A stretch of DNA of 64,000 nucleotides from JBGSYN01 sp041750975 (lineage in GTDB: Bacteria; Pseudomonadota; Alphaproteobacteria; Geminicoccales; Geminicoccaceae): the NCBI GenBank assembly GCA_041750975.1, contig JBGSYN010000148.1, positions 18,655-82,654 on the forward strand, read 5' to 3'. The position numbers and the translations under genes are program-made. Positions 25,532 to 35,139 of the stretch are shown one piece after another; positions within the stretch are counted from its first letter, which is position 1, and the number at the start of each line of letters is the position of its first letter. A model generated the notes under the pieces. The model worked only from the letters and a program-made list of their open reading frames with translations, made no database searches and was not told the DNA's origin.

Positions 25532-26829
25532 TGCGATCGCCGATGCGGCCCTTGTTGTTCCACAATTGCCGGTTGCTCGATCCGGCGACCAACCTCGATG
25601 TTCCGGGCGGACTTTTGGTGATCGACGGACGGATCGTCGATGTCGGTCCGCATCTCGACGCCTCTCGCGCCTCATCGGGAACCGAGCTGATCGACGGCGA
25701 GGGTTATTGCCTCGCCCCGGGGCTGGTCGACATGCGGGTGCAGCTCGGCGAGCCCGGCTCCGAGCACAAGGAGCGCATCGCCACCGGCGTCAAGGCCGCG
25801 GCCGCTGGCGGCATCACCTCGCTCGCCTGCCTGCCGAACACGAATCCGCCGGTCGACGATCCGGCCATGCTCGAGTTTGTGGCGCGCCGTGCGCGTCAGC
25901 TGCGCTCGGTCAAGGTTTATCCCTATGGCGCCATCACCAAGGGTCTCGAAGGCAATCAGCTCACCGAAATCGGTCTTTTGATGGAATCCGGAGCGGTCGC
26001 TTTTGCCGATGGCCCCAACGCCGTCGCCGATGCTCAGGTCTTCCGCCGTGTTCTTAGTTATGCCGCCAATCTTGGGGCCTTGATCGTGCAGCATCCCGAA
26101 GAGCCGAGCTTGGCACGGCATGGTGTCATGAACGAGGGCGAGATCTCGACCCGGCTCGGCCTGATCGGCATTCCGGCCATCGCCGAAGTGATGCTGGTCG
26201 AGCGAGACCTTCGCCTCGTCGAGGCCACCGGGGCTCGATATCACGTGGCGCATATCTCCACCGCCGCCGCCATCGATGCCGTGCGCAGCGCCAAGTCCAG
26301 AGGGGTGACTGTCTCTTGCGAGACGACGCCACACCATCTGGCGCTCAACGAACTCGAGGTCGAGGGCTATCGTACATTCGCCAAGATTTCGCCGCCCTTA
26401 CGCACGGAGAGCGACCGCCGGGCTGTCGTCGAAGGCCTTCGCGACGGCACGATCGATGTCATCGCAAGCGATCACACTCCGCAGGATCAAGACAGCAAGC
26501 GCCAGCCTTTCGCTCAGGCTGCCTTCGGGGTTGTCGGTGTCGAAACGATGCTGGCCGTTGGTCTGAAACTTTATCACGACGGCGAACTTTCGCTGCTGGA
26601 GCTGTTGCGCAAGATGACCGTGGCGCCGGCCCGATTGCTCGGCATCGAGGCGGGCAGGCTGGTCAAGGGTGGGCCTGCGGATCTGGTGCTGTTCGATCCC
26701 GATCAACCTTGGAAGATCACCGAGGAGGGCATGGTGGGCCTCTCCAAGAATACCGCCTTCGAGGGACGGCTGGTGCAAGGTCGTGTCTTGCGAACCCTGG
26801 TCGACGGGCGCACGATCTACCGGCACTGA
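25531..26829 (+). CDS. pyrC: Dihydroorotase-like protein PyrC', probably non-catalytic
   Basis: A 432-aa amidohydrolase-fold protein homologous to type I dihydroorotase. The zinc ligands are lost: the HxH of the usual FVDxHxHxREPG is here VDMRVQLGEPG (R69, Q71), and the DHAPH motif is ASDHTPQDQDSK. It should therefore not hydrolyse dihydroorotate itself. In pseudomonads such PyrC' partners stabilise PyrB and are needed for ATCase activity; I infer the same here. An active PyrC should be encoded elsewhere. The ATG at 25531 overlaps the pyrB stop. Confidence 0.9.
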   Translation: MRSPMRPLLFHNCRLLDPATNLDVPGGLLVIDGRIVDVGPHLDASRASSGTELIDGEGYCLAPGLVDMRVQLGEPGSEHKERIATGVKAAAAGGITSLACLPNTNPPVDDPAMLEFVARRARQLRSVKVYPYGAITKGLEGNQLTEIGLLMESGAVAFADGPNAVADAQVFRRVLSYAANLGALIVQHPEEPSLARHGVMNEGEISTRLGLIGIPAIAEVMLVERDLRLVEATGARYHVAHISTAAAIDAVRSAKSRGVTVSCETTPHHLALNELEVEGYRTFAKISPPLRTESDRRAVVEGLRDGTIDVIASDHTPQDQDSKRQPFAQAAFGVVGVETMLAVGLKLYHDGELSLLELLRKMTVAPARLLGIEAGRLVKGGPADLVLFDPDQPWKITEEGMVGLSKNTAFEGRLVQGRVLRTLVDGRTIYRH

Positions 26830-26903
26830 GCTCGAGTCACACACTCGTCATCGAAGTCGAGCATCAAGGCTCGAGGTTCGGAAAGAAATTGGAGGAAGCG
26901 CCG

Positions 26904-27641
26904 ATGCGCATCGACGAAATTCGTGAGAAGGCGTTCGCGATGCCGATCACGAGCCCGGCTTTTCCCAGGGGCCCCTATCGGTTCGTCGATCGCGAGTTTC
27001 TGATTATCACCTACCGGACGGATCCCGATATTCTGCGGCAGATGGTGCCGGAGCCGCTTGAGGTGCCCGAGCCGATCGTCAAGTACGAGTTCATCCGGAT
27101 GCCCGATTCGACGGGATTTGGCGATTATACAGAGACCGGACAGGTCATTCCGGTGACCTATAGGGGTCGCCCCGGGACTTACTCGCATTCGATGTATCTG
27201 AATGACGGTCCGCCTATCCTGGGCGGCCGCGAGCTTTGGGGTTTCCCCAAAAAATACGCCCATCCCGAACTTAGTGTTCACAAAGATCACCTGGTCGGTA
27301 CGCTGAATTACGGCCCGGTTCGGGTCGCCACCGGCACCATGGGCTTCAAGCACCGGGCGGCAGATCATGGGGCCATCGAAGCTTCCATGGCGCTACCCAA
27401 CTATCTTTTGAAAATCATTCCGCATGTGGACGGGACTTGCCGGGTCTGCGAGCTGGTCGAGTACTTTCTCGAAGATGTCACAGTGAAGGGCGCTTGGACC
27501 GGTCCGGGAGCACTTGAGCTTTATGCCCATGCCTTGGCCCCTGTGGCGGACTTGCCGGTGCGCGAGGTGATCTCGACCGTTCATCTGCAGGCGGACCTCA
27601 CCCTCGGGCTTGGCAAGGTCGTGCACGATTATCTGGCCTGA
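26904..27641 (+). CDS. adc: Acetoacetate decarboxylase
   Basis: A 245-aa acetoacetate decarboxylase-family protein. The Schiff-base lysine lies in GRELWGFPKKYAHP (K116, with K117 adjacent to lower its pKa), as in the clostridial enzyme. The reaction is acetoacetate to acetone and CO2. I place the start at ATG 26904 with GGAGG about nine bases upstream; the frame is open further 5' only inside pyrC'. It sits 31 bp before 3-hydroxybutyrate dehydrogenase, which makes acetoacetate from 3-hydroxybutyrate, so the pair could vent C4 units. Confidence 0.9.
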   Translation: MRIDEIREKAFAMPITSPAFPRGPYRFVDREFLIITYRTDPDILRQMVPEPLEVPEPIVKYEFIRMPDSTGFGDYTETGQVIPVTYRGRPGTYSHSMYLNDGPPILGGRELWGFPKKYAHPELSVHKDHLVGTLNYGPVRVATGTMGFKHRAADHGAIEASMALPNYLLKIIPHVDGTCRVCELVEYFLEDVTVKGAWTGPGALELYAHALAPVADLPVREVISTVHLQADLTLGLGKVVHDYLA

Positions 27642-27672
27642 ACCAATTTAACCTCACCATGGAGGGACACCA

Positions 27673-28455
27673 ATGAGCCTGAAAGACAAGGTCGCCATCA
27701 TCACCGGCGCCGCGAGCGGTATCGGCCTGGAAATCGCGCACGCTTACGCCCGCGAAGGCGCCCATGTGGCGATCGCCGACCTCAACCAGGAAGGGGCCGA
27801 TAAGGCCGCAGACGACCTCCGTCAGCATGGCCAGAAAGCCATGGGCGTGGCCATGGACGTGACCAAGGAGGACATGGTCAATGCCGGGGTCGAGAAGGTC
27901 GTGGCCGAGATGGGCGGTGTCGATGTGCTCATTTCCAATGCCGGCATTCAGATTGTCGAGCGAGTCGACAAGTTCGATTTCCAGAAATGGAAGCTGATGC
28001 TGGCGATCCATCTCGATGGCGCTTTTCTGACGACCAAAGCCTGCCTCAAGCATATGTATGCCCAGGGCCGGGGTGGCAGCATCATCTATATGGGCTCGGT
28101 GCACTCGAAGGAGGCTTCCAAGCTCAAAGCCCCCTATGTGACCGCGAAGCACGGTCTTTTGGGATTATGCCGCGTCGTCGCCAAGGAAGGTGCGGAGCAT
28201 GGCGTTCGCGCCAATGTCATTTGTCCCGGCTTCGTGCGCACGCTCTTGGTCGACAAGCAGATCCCGGAACAGGCGAAGGAACTCGGCATCTCCGAGGAAG
28301 ACGTCATCAAGAATGTCATGCTGAAGGAGACCGTCGACGGCGAGTTTACAACGGTCGAGGACGTGGCCCATGCGGCGGTCCTGTTCGGCGGCTTCGAAAC
28401 GAACGCGCTTACCGGCCAATCGATCGTAGTGAGCCATGGCTGGTTTATGGAGTAG
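27673..28455 (+). CDS. bdhA: 3-Hydroxybutyrate dehydrogenase
   Basis: A 260-aa short-chain dehydrogenase: cofactor loop TGAASGIGLEIA (12-23), NAG (about 92), catalytic YVTAKHG (Tyr and Lys). The overall sequence, including HGWFME at the C-terminus, fits the D-3-hydroxybutyrate dehydrogenase group (NAD-dependent, interconverts 3-hydroxybutyrate and acetoacetate). GGAGGG precedes the ATG. Other SDR substrates cannot be fully excluded, but the adc neighbour supports ketone-body metabolism. Confidence 0.9.
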   Translation: MSLKDKVAIITGAASGIGLEIAHAYAREGAHVAIADLNQEGADKAADDLRQHGQKAMGVAMDVTKEDMVNAGVEKVVAEMGGVDVLISNAGIQIVERVDKFDFQKWKLMLAIHLDGAFLTTKACLKHMYAQGRGGSIIYMGSVHSKEASKLKAPYVTAKHGLLGLCRVVAKEGAEHGVRANVICPGFVRTLLVDKQIPEQAKELGISEEDVIKNVMLKETVDGEFTTVEDVAHAAVLFGGFETNALTGQSIVVSHGWFME

Positions 28456-28464
28456 TGGCTCTTC

Positions 28465-29820
28465 TCAGGCCCCGTGGCTGTCGTCCGGATCCTCGGCATC
28501 GCGTAGCCGGAGCTTTTTGCGATATCGACGCACCTGGAGCCAAAGGGCGACGAGGACGATCGGCACGCATATCGCCAATACCATGTCGATGGTGGTGGTG
28601 GAGTAGCCCCAGATCGTCGAGCCTTTGAGAAGGTAGCTCAAGAGACCTACGCCGTAATAGCTGATGGCGACGACCGACAGCCCTTCGACTGTTTGCTGGA
28701 GGCGTATCTGCTGGACTGCGCGTCGTTGGATGGAGCGCAGAAGCTGCTGGTTTTGCTCCTGCAGGCTAATATCGACACGCGTGCGCACGAGGCCAGAGGT
28801 GCGCGCGATGCGCTCACTCAGCTTGCCCTGTCGGCCGGCGATCGACGCGCAGTAGCGGAGCGCGGGCTCGAACCGGCGATCGAGGAATTCGCCGAGCGGC
28901 TGATAGGGCGAGACCCGCTGTTCCTGGAGTTCGCGGATGCGGTCGGCGACCAGGGCGCCGTAGGCCTCGGTCGCACCGAAACGGAAGGCACTGCGCGCCT
29001 GCAAGGCCTCGCCGCGTCCGGCGAGCGACACCAGTCTGCCCAACATCTGCCGTTCGGTGACGGGATTGTCCTGTTCCGCGAGATCCGCGGTGATGGAAGC
29101 GAGTTCCTTTTCCATCTGAGAGATCAGCGGTGCGATGGTCCGGGCCAATTGCAGGCCAAGGAGTGCCATGGGTCGATAGGTGTCGAGCTCGATCAGCCGC
29201 TGCGCCAGCCGGCCGAGTTGCTGCGGCTCCATGCCGTGATCCACGACCAGATAGCGGACGAAACCGTCGCCATGGGTACGCAATGCCGTCCAGATCGTCG
29301 CGCGGCCGCTCATGACGCTCGTGACGATCAGCCGCTGCCCCTCGAATGCGCGCTCGATCTCCCGCGTATTCAAATCATCCTCGAGGCTGAGAAAGGTGAC
29401 ATGGCAGCCGGCAATGAGCATGCCGGGGATCGCCCCGACCCATTCCCGTGGCAGGAGATCCGCGACCGGATCACCAAAAGGGTCGGTCCGGCCGCCACCC
29501 GGCGCGATCAGGGTCAGCGTCGAGAACTCGGTGTGGCGTTCCCAATGCAAACGGTAGTTGCCGAGATCGATGCCCCAATGCAAACCGTCGTCGGGTGCAG
29601 GCGCACCATAGATCCTGCAAAGACCGCCGATCCATTCGCGCTCCTCGTCGACCGACATGCCGGTCTCCATGAGCGCCAGTCGGCTCAACCGCTGCGGGCA
29701 TTCGAATTCGGCATGCGGTCGGGCATGGATCTCCGCTGCAATCGCCCCGTGGTTGTCGTGCCAATGCCATGCGTTGCGCATGCGGAGCGATATCCCGACC
29801 GATGAACTCTGGTGCCACAT
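28465..29820 (-). CDS. DUF3422 membrane-anchored protein
   Basis: A protein of about 450 aa with a long soluble region and two C-terminal membrane helices (about VVAISYYGVGLLSYLL and MVLAICVPIVLVALWL) separated by KGSTIWGYS, the DUF3422 layout. N-terminal landmark AAEIHARPHAEFECPQRLSRLA is typical of the family. The function is unknown. The start could be TTG at 29844, ATG at 29820 or ATG at 29781; I chose 29820, without strong ribosome-site support. It is convergent with bdhA. Confidence 0.8.
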   Translation of the reverse strand: MWHQSSSVGISLRMRNAWHWHDNHGAIAAEIHARPHAEFECPQRLSRLALMETGMSVDEEREWIGGLCRIYGAPAPDDGLHWGIDLGNYRLHWERHTEFSTLTLIAPGGGRTDPFGDPVADLLPREWVGAIPGMLIAGCHVTFLSLEDDLNTREIERAFEGQRLIVTSVMSGRATIWTALRTHGDGFVRYLVVDHGMEPQQLGRLAQRLIELDTYRPMALLGLQLARTIAPLISQMEKELASITADLAEQDNPVTERQMLGRLVSLAGRGEALQARSAFRFGATEAYGALVADRIRELQEQRVSPYQPLGEFLDRRFEPALRYCASIAGRQGKLSERIARTSGLVRTRVDISLQEQNQQLLRSIQRRAVQQIRLQQTVEGLSVVAISYYGVGLLSYLLKGSTIWGYSTTTIDMVLAICVPIVLVALWLQVRRYRKKLRLRDAEDPDDSHGA

Positions 29821-29880
29821 GGCCGTTTTGGTGGCGCCCCGCAAGCATGGATGCTAGGCAGCATCAACCATGAGGCCGTC

Positions 29881-30504
29881 ATGTTGCTCGACATCCCGCT
29901 GACACCCACACAGCTTCTGCCTTTGGGCCTTGCCTTTCTAGTCGGATACCTCCTGGGCTCGATCCCTTCCGGGGTCATCATTGCGAGGCTTGGCGGCGCC
30001 GGTGACATTCGGACGATCGGGTCAGGCAATATCGGTGCGACCAATGTGTTGCGCACCGGACGCAAAGGATTGGCTCTTGCTACACTGGCGTTCGATCTGG
30101 TCAAGGGGGCGCTGCCGGTCTGGTTGGCCTACCGTTTTCTCGGACCGGACCTGGCGGTCGTCGCCGGCCTCGGCGCCGTGCTCGGACACTGTTTTCCAAT
30201 CTGGCTGCGGTTCAGGGGCGGCAAGGGCGTGGCCACGGCCGCCGGGGTCATCCTCGCCCTGTCGCCGGCGACGCTCGGGGTCTCGCTCTTGGTCTTCCTG
30301 GCCCTGACCCTGCCGACCAGGATTGTCTCCCTGGGCTCGCTAGGGGCGGCCATCGCGGCACCCCCGACCGCCTATTTCCTGGGGCAAGTCCAGGCCGCGG
30401 AGCTTTTCGTCATTTTGGCGCTGATTGTCGTGGTCAAGCACCGCGCCAATATCGGCCGGCTGATCCGCGGCGAGGAAAACCGTATCAGTCTGAAGTCTCG
30501 CTAG
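29881..30504 (+). CDS. plsY: Glycerol-3-phosphate acyltransferase PlsY
   Basis: A 207-aa polytopic inner-membrane enzyme transferring acyl from acyl-phosphate to glycerol 3-phosphate, the first step in phospholipid synthesis. The motifs GSIPSGVIIARL, GSGNIGATNVLRTG, LGHCFPIWLRFRGGKGVAT are present. The ATG at 29881 follows GAGG. The 3' end overlaps the convergent methyltransferase gene by 20 bp. Confidence 0.95.
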   Translation: MLLDIPLTPTQLLPLGLAFLVGYLLGSIPSGVIIARLGGAGDIRTIGSGNIGATNVLRTGRKGLALATLAFDLVKGALPVWLAYRFLGPDLAVVAGLGAVLGHCFPIWLRFRGGKGVATAAGVILALSPATLGVSLLVFLALTLPTRIVSLGSLGAAIAAPPTAYFLGQVQAAELFVILALIVVVKHRANIGRLIRGEENRISLKSR

Positions 30505-31183
30505 ACGGGTTTTCGAATCCGTCAGAGACGTCTTTTTCATCGTGTTCGGTCGAGTGTGCTGGAACGGGATCACGGATTTTGGCGACGACGTGGAAGAGGT
30601 GCCAGTGCTTTGGATCGCCTTTCGGCGTTACCGCATCCGTCTCCTCCTCATCCAGCATTTCGATATCGAGATCGAACAAATAGTTCATCAATTGCTCCCG
30701 CGTCAGAATGGTCATGTCCGACCGGCTGGCCCAACTATCCTTGGGGCCATAGATATGGACGGCAACGCGGCCCCCCGGATTGAGGCTTTTGAGGGCGCGG
30801 TCCCAGATCTCGGGAAACTCTGTCGGCAGGCAATGCGGCAGGGCGAAACTCGAGACCACGAGATCGACTTTAGGGAACGGCAGTCGTATGAAATCGGCCT
30901 CGATCGCTGCTATGGTCTCCTGACCCGCATCGGCGGCTCCCTGTAGCAGCATTTCCAACGCCTCCGGCTCGCGATCGATCGCAAACACCGAAAACCCGCG
31001 TCGCGCCATCTCGATGGAATCCCGCCCCGCCCCGCACCCCAGATCGAGCCCACGCAAGCCATCGAGGTTCTCACGCTCGCTTGCAAACAACGCCAAGGCT
31101 CGTCTCACCGTCCGATGCGGCGACTGACCGGCAGTCTTATCGTAGTAGAGCTTCCACTTATCCGTTTGTTCGCTTACCATCAT
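30485..31183 (-). CDS. SAM-dependent class I methyltransferase
   Basis: A 232-aa Rossmann methyltransferase. Motif I is GLDLGCGAGRDSIEMARRG (43-61), motif II ends at AIDREPE, and the motif IV region VDLVVSSFALPHCLP is intact. The form LDLGCGAGRDSI resembles TehB-type methyltransferases, but the substrate is unknown. The last 25 residues are charged and unstructured. It is divergent from dprA, 47 bp apart. Confidence 0.8.
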   Translation of the reverse strand: MMVSEQTDKWKLYYDKTAGQSPHRTVRRALALFASERENLDGLRGLDLGCGAGRDSIEMARRGFSVFAIDREPEALEMLLQGAADAGQETIAAIEADFIRLPFPKVDLVVSSFALPHCLPTEFPEIWDRALKSLNPGGRVAVHIYGPKDSWASRSDMTILTREQLMNYLFDLDIEMLDEEETDAVTPKGDPKHWHLFHVVAKIRDPVPAHSTEHDEKDVSDGFENPSSETSD

Positions 31184-31230
31184 TTAGCGATTTAGTTGAG
31201 ACTGGATGAGATGCGAGTTTTGACGAGCCG

Positions 31231-32394
31231 ATGAGTACAGGAGCACCGATGAAATCGGAAGCAATGGACGAATTGCTTGCTGTGCTTCGGTTGAATGCCA
31301 CGCCCGGGATCGGCTCGCAGTCATTTCAAGCGCTAATTTCCCGCTACGGCAACGCCCAGGCAGCGCTGGCGTCGCGGCCTGCATGGCCCTCGCCGCTTCA
31401 GGCTGCAGGACCGGTGCCGGATCGCGAGTGGGCTCTTCGCGAGCTCGAGGCGGTCGATGCTTATGGAGCGCGCCTGCTCTGCCGAACCGGCCAAGATTAC
31501 CCAGCGCTTCTCGAGCACATTGCCGATCCGCCGCCGGTTCTGACCTGTCGCGGCGAATTCTGGCCGCTCAACGCTCCAGCGGTCGCCATCGTCGGCGCTC
31601 GTAATGCCAGCGGCAATGGCCGAAGGCTGGCCCACATGTTCGGACGGGAGCTTGCCGCTCACGATCTCGTCATCGTGTCCGGTCTGGCGCGCGGGATCGA
31701 TAGCGCCGCCCACCAAGGCGCGCTCGATGCCGGCGGCATCACGGTTGCCGTCATCGCTTCGGGCGTCGATGTCCCCTATCCCTCGGAAAATACGGATCTG
31801 GCTGGAGCCATTGCCCGCACCGGTGCCGTCATCAGCGAGCGTCCCATGGGTGCGGCACCTCAGGCACGACATTTCCCGCGTCGGAACCGCATCATTTCCG
31901 GGATGGCGCTTGGTGTTGTCGTCGTCGAAGCAGCGCCTAAATCCGGTTCCCTGATTACTGCCAGGCTCGCGCTCGAGCAGGATCGGGAAGTCATGGCGGT
32001 GCCGGGGTCACCACTTGACGCCCGGCATCGCGGTACGAATCGTCTCCTTAAGGATGGCGCGCATCTGGTCGAGACTGCGGAAGACGTCATGGCCGTGATC
32101 AAGCCGCTGATCGATCGTGCTCCCCGGAAAAAAGCACCGGTTGACCCTCGTCCCAGACCCGCGGCACCTGCGCGCCAAGCCATTGTACGGACGAGCGAAA
32201 CTGCAGCGAAATCCGCTCCATTGCTGAGCGATCGGCTGCTCGCGCTCTTAGGTGCGGAAGCACTGCCGGTTGACGAACTCATTCGCCAGTGTCAAGCAGG
32301 CGCCGCCGAGATTCAGGAAACACTGGTTGAGCTCGAACTTGTTGGAGCGATTGAACGCCAGCCTGGCAATAGAGTGGCGCGCGGCGCCCGTTGA
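31231..32394 (+). CDS. dprA: DNA-processing protein DprA
   Basis: DprA (387 aa) loads RecA onto incoming single-stranded DNA in transformation and handles DNA in general. The Rossmann-fold motifs VAIVGARNASGNGRR, SGLARGIDSAAHQGAL, VIASGVDVPYPSEN and FPRRNRIISG are all present. A Pro/Arg linker connects to a C-terminal winged-helix-like region (LLGAEALPVDELIRQCQAG). The plsY-dprA-topA order is conserved in alphaproteobacteria. Confidence 0.95.
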   Translation: MSTGAPMKSEAMDELLAVLRLNATPGIGSQSFQALISRYGNAQAALASRPAWPSPLQAAGPVPDREWALRELEAVDAYGARLLCRTGQDYPALLEHIADPPPVLTCRGEFWPLNAPAVAIVGARNASGNGRRLAHMFGRELAAHDLVIVSGLARGIDSAAHQGALDAGGITVAVIASGVDVPYPSENTDLAGAIARTGAVISERPMGAAPQARHFPRRNRIISGMALGVVVVEAAPKSGSLITARLALEQDREVMAVPGSPLDARHRGTNRLLKDGAHLVETAEDVMAVIKPLIDRAPRKKAPVDPRPRPAAPARQAIVRTSETAAKSAPLLSDRLLALLGAEALPVDELIRQCQAGAAEIQETLVELELVGAIERQPGNRVARGAR

Positions 32395-32472
32395 CCATCT
32401 GCGTTGACTGACACACCTTGATCATGACCGGCGGCTCGGCCGGCCTCTCATAAGCCTTGGAAACGATTCTCC

Positions 32473-35139
32473 ATGGATGTTGTCGTTGTCGAATCGCCGA
32501 CCAAAGCTAAGACAATCGCAAAATATCTGGGCGACGGCTATCAAGTTCTCGCAAGCTACGGCCACGTTCGCGATTTGCCGGAATCCGAAGGCTCGGTGCT
32601 GCCCGACGAAGATTTTCTGATGCATTGGGAGCCGCTGAAAAAGCGGGGCGATCCGATCGGCGATATCGCCAAGGCTCTGAAGCACGCGGACCATCTCTTT
32701 CTCGCCACCGATCCCGATCGCGAAGGCGAAGCAATCTCCTGGCATCTGTTTTCCGTGTTGGACGAGCGTGGCGCCATTAACGGCGTCGACGTCAAGCGCG
32801 TTGTCTTCCATGAGGTGACCAAACGCGCGGTCGAGGACGCCATCGCCCACTCCAGGGCGCTCGACGAAAACCTGATCGATGCTTATCGCGCCCGCCGGGC
32901 TCTCGACTATCTGGTCGGATACACCCTCTCGCCGGTGCTCTGGCGGAAGCTTCCCGGCAGTCGTTCGGCCGGTCGCGTGCAATCCGTGGCGTTGCGGTTG
33001 ATTTGCGAGCGCGAATCCGAAATCGAAGCCTTCGAGCTCCAGGAATATTGGACCATTGAAGCTTTGTTGCAGACGCCGCGCGCCGAGGAATTCAAGGCGC
33101 GGCTGAGCCATCTCGACGGCAAGAAACTCGACAAGTTCGATCTCGCCAATGAGGCGCAGGCCAAGGCTGCCGTTGCCGCGATCGAGCGTTCCACACTCGC
33201 GGTGGTCGACGTCGAAAAGAAGCAGGTCGGACGCAATCCCGCACCGCCCTTCAGTACCTCGACCCTGCAGCAGGAGGCGTCGCGCAAGCTCGGTTTTTCC
33301 GCCGACCGCACGATGAAGACGGCGCAGCGTTTGTTCGAAGGGATCAATGTGGGTGGCGAGACCGTCGGCCTCATCACCTATATGCGGACCGATTCGGTGC
33401 AGATCTCCAACGATGCGATGAGTGCCTGCCGCAAGGTCATCGACAAGAGATACGGCGCGAATTTCGTGCCGGAAAAGCCCCGCTTCTTCAAGACTCGGAC
33501 GAAGAATGCGCAAGAGGCGCACGAGGCGATCCGCCCCACCGATCTTTTCAGAGCACCCGATGGTTTGAGCCGGGCCCTGGGCGGTGACGAGGGCCGGCTC
33601 TACGACCTGATCTGGCGGCGCACACTGGCGAGCCAGATGGCGGCGGCGCAGATGAACCGGGTCGGCATCGATATCAAGGGACCCGAAGGCAATGTGATGC
33701 TGCGGGCGACCGGTCAGACGATCGCGTTCGAAGGCTTCCTCAAGGTTTATCGGGAGGGCCGCGACGAAGTACCGGAAGACGATGACGAGGGGCGCATCCT
33801 GCCGGAAATGGCCGCAGGCGAAGCGCTCCGGCGTCGAAACGTCGAGGCGGCACAGCACCATACCGAGCCGCCGCCGCGTTTCACCGAAGCGAGCCTGGTC
33901 AAGCGCCTCGAGGAACTCGGCATCGGTCGGCCCTCGACCTACGCCAATATCATCTCGGTATTGCAAGACCGCGACTATGTGCGGCTGGAGCAAAAGCGTT
34001 TCGTGCCCGAAGATCGCGGACGCATCGTTACCGCGTTCTTGACGGATTTCTTCGACCGCTATGTGCGGCCGGACTTCACCGCCGATCTCGAGAACAAGCT
34101 TGATGGCGTGGCCGGTGGCGAGTTACGCTGGAAGGACGTGCTCAGAGAGTTCTGGGATCCTTTCTTCGAGCGGACCGCAGACGTCAAGGAAAGGCGTACG
34201 GCCGAAGTTATCGATGCGCTGAATACGGCTCTTGCCAGAAAGCTCTTCCCGCCGCGGCCGGATGGCGCCGATGCCAGGCTTTGTCCGTTGTGCGAGGATG
34301 GCAATCTGAGCCTCAAGCTTGGCCGTTTCGGTGCCTTTATCGGCTGTTCGAACTATCCACGCTGTCGCTACACACGGCAGCTCGGCGAGGGCGCGGATGA
34401 TGGCCAGAGTGCCGTCAATCGCGACCGGATGATCGGCGTTGACCCCGGGAACGATGAGGAGGTCTGGCTCAAGAAAGGCCGCTATGGCTCCTATCTTCAG
34501 CGCGGCACTGGCGACGAGCCCAAGCGGTCGTCGCTGCCGCCGAATGTGGTGCCGGAGGAGATCGATCTCGAGTTTGCGCTGCGGATCCTGGCATTGCCGC
34601 GCGAGGTCGGCCAAGACCCGGAATCGAAAAAGCCTGTCATTGCCGGTATCAACCGCTATGGGCCTTTCATCGAGCTCGACGGCAAGTTCGTTCGCCTTGC
34701 CGAAGATGATGACGTCCTTGCGATCGGCATGAATCGCGCACTGCATCTTCTGGCCGAGGCGAAACCTGCGCGTGGCCAGGGAACCGGCAGCACCAAGCCG
34801 CTCAAGGAACTCGGCGAACATCCCCATGACAAGAAGCCGGTGACGATCCTTGCCGGCCGTTTTGGACCCTACATCAAGCACGCAAAGACAAATGTCAGCC
34901 TGCCGAAAAGCCTGGCACCGGAAGACGTGGATCTCGAGAAAGCCATCGAGCTGATCGCGGCCAAGGAAGAGCGCAGCAATAAGGGCGGCGGCAAGGGCAA
35001 GAAGGCAGCGAAAGCCACGAAAACCAAGGCAAGCGAGACGAAAGCCCCGCCGAAGCGCAAGGCAGCGGCGAAATCGGCAGGTTCCAAGGCGAAAAAGAGC
35101 GGGAGCGCCAAGGCTGCCGGTGCCGGTGACAGGAGCTGA
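32473..35139 (+). CDS. topA: DNA topoisomerase I
   Basis: An 888-aa type IA topoisomerase that relaxes negative supercoils. The Toprim motif is ATDPDREGEAI (79-89), and the active tyrosine is Y303 in GLITYMRTDS. One zinc-finger-like unit, CPLCEDGNLSLKLGRFGAFIGCSNYPRCRYT, follows the core, then several topoisomerase C-terminal repeats (KKGRYGSYLQRG, NRYGPFIELDGKFV, GRFGPYIKHAKTN) and a Lys/Ala tail of about 55 residues. The stop overlaps the rnr start (TGATG). Confidence 0.96.
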   Translation: MDVVVVESPTKAKTIAKYLGDGYQVLASYGHVRDLPESEGSVLPDEDFLMHWEPLKKRGDPIGDIAKALKHADHLFLATDPDREGEAISWHLFSVLDERGAINGVDVKRVVFHEVTKRAVEDAIAHSRALDENLIDAYRARRALDYLVGYTLSPVLWRKLPGSRSAGRVQSVALRLICERESEIEAFELQEYWTIEALLQTPRAEEFKARLSHLDGKKLDKFDLANEAQAKAAVAAIERSTLAVVDVEKKQVGRNPAPPFSTSTLQQEASRKLGFSADRTMKTAQRLFEGINVGGETVGLITYMRTDSVQISNDAMSACRKVIDKRYGANFVPEKPRFFKTRTKNAQEAHEAIRPTDLFRAPDGLSRALGGDEGRLYDLIWRRTLASQMAAAQMNRVGIDIKGPEGNVMLRATGQTIAFEGFLKVYREGRDEVPEDDDEGRILPEMAAGEALRRRNVEAAQHHTEPPPRFTEASLVKRLEELGIGRPSTYANIISVLQDRDYVRLEQKRFVPEDRGRIVTAFLTDFFDRYVRPDFTADLENKLDGVAGGELRWKDVLREFWDPFFERTADVKERRTAEVIDALNTALARKLFPPRPDGADARLCPLCEDGNLSLKLGRFGAFIGCSNYPRCRYTRQLGEGADDGQSAVNRDRMIGVDPGNDEEVWLKKGRYGSYLQRGTGDEPKRSSLPPNVVPEEIDLEFALRILALPREVGQDPESKKPVIAGINRYGPFIELDGKFVRLAEDDDVLAIGMNRALHLLAEAKPARGQGTGSTKPLKELGEHPHDKKPVTILAGRFGPYIKHAKTNVSLPKSLAPEDVDLEKAIELIAAKEERSNKGGGKGKKAAKATKTKASETKAPPKRKAAAKSAGSKAKKSGSAKAAGAGDRS

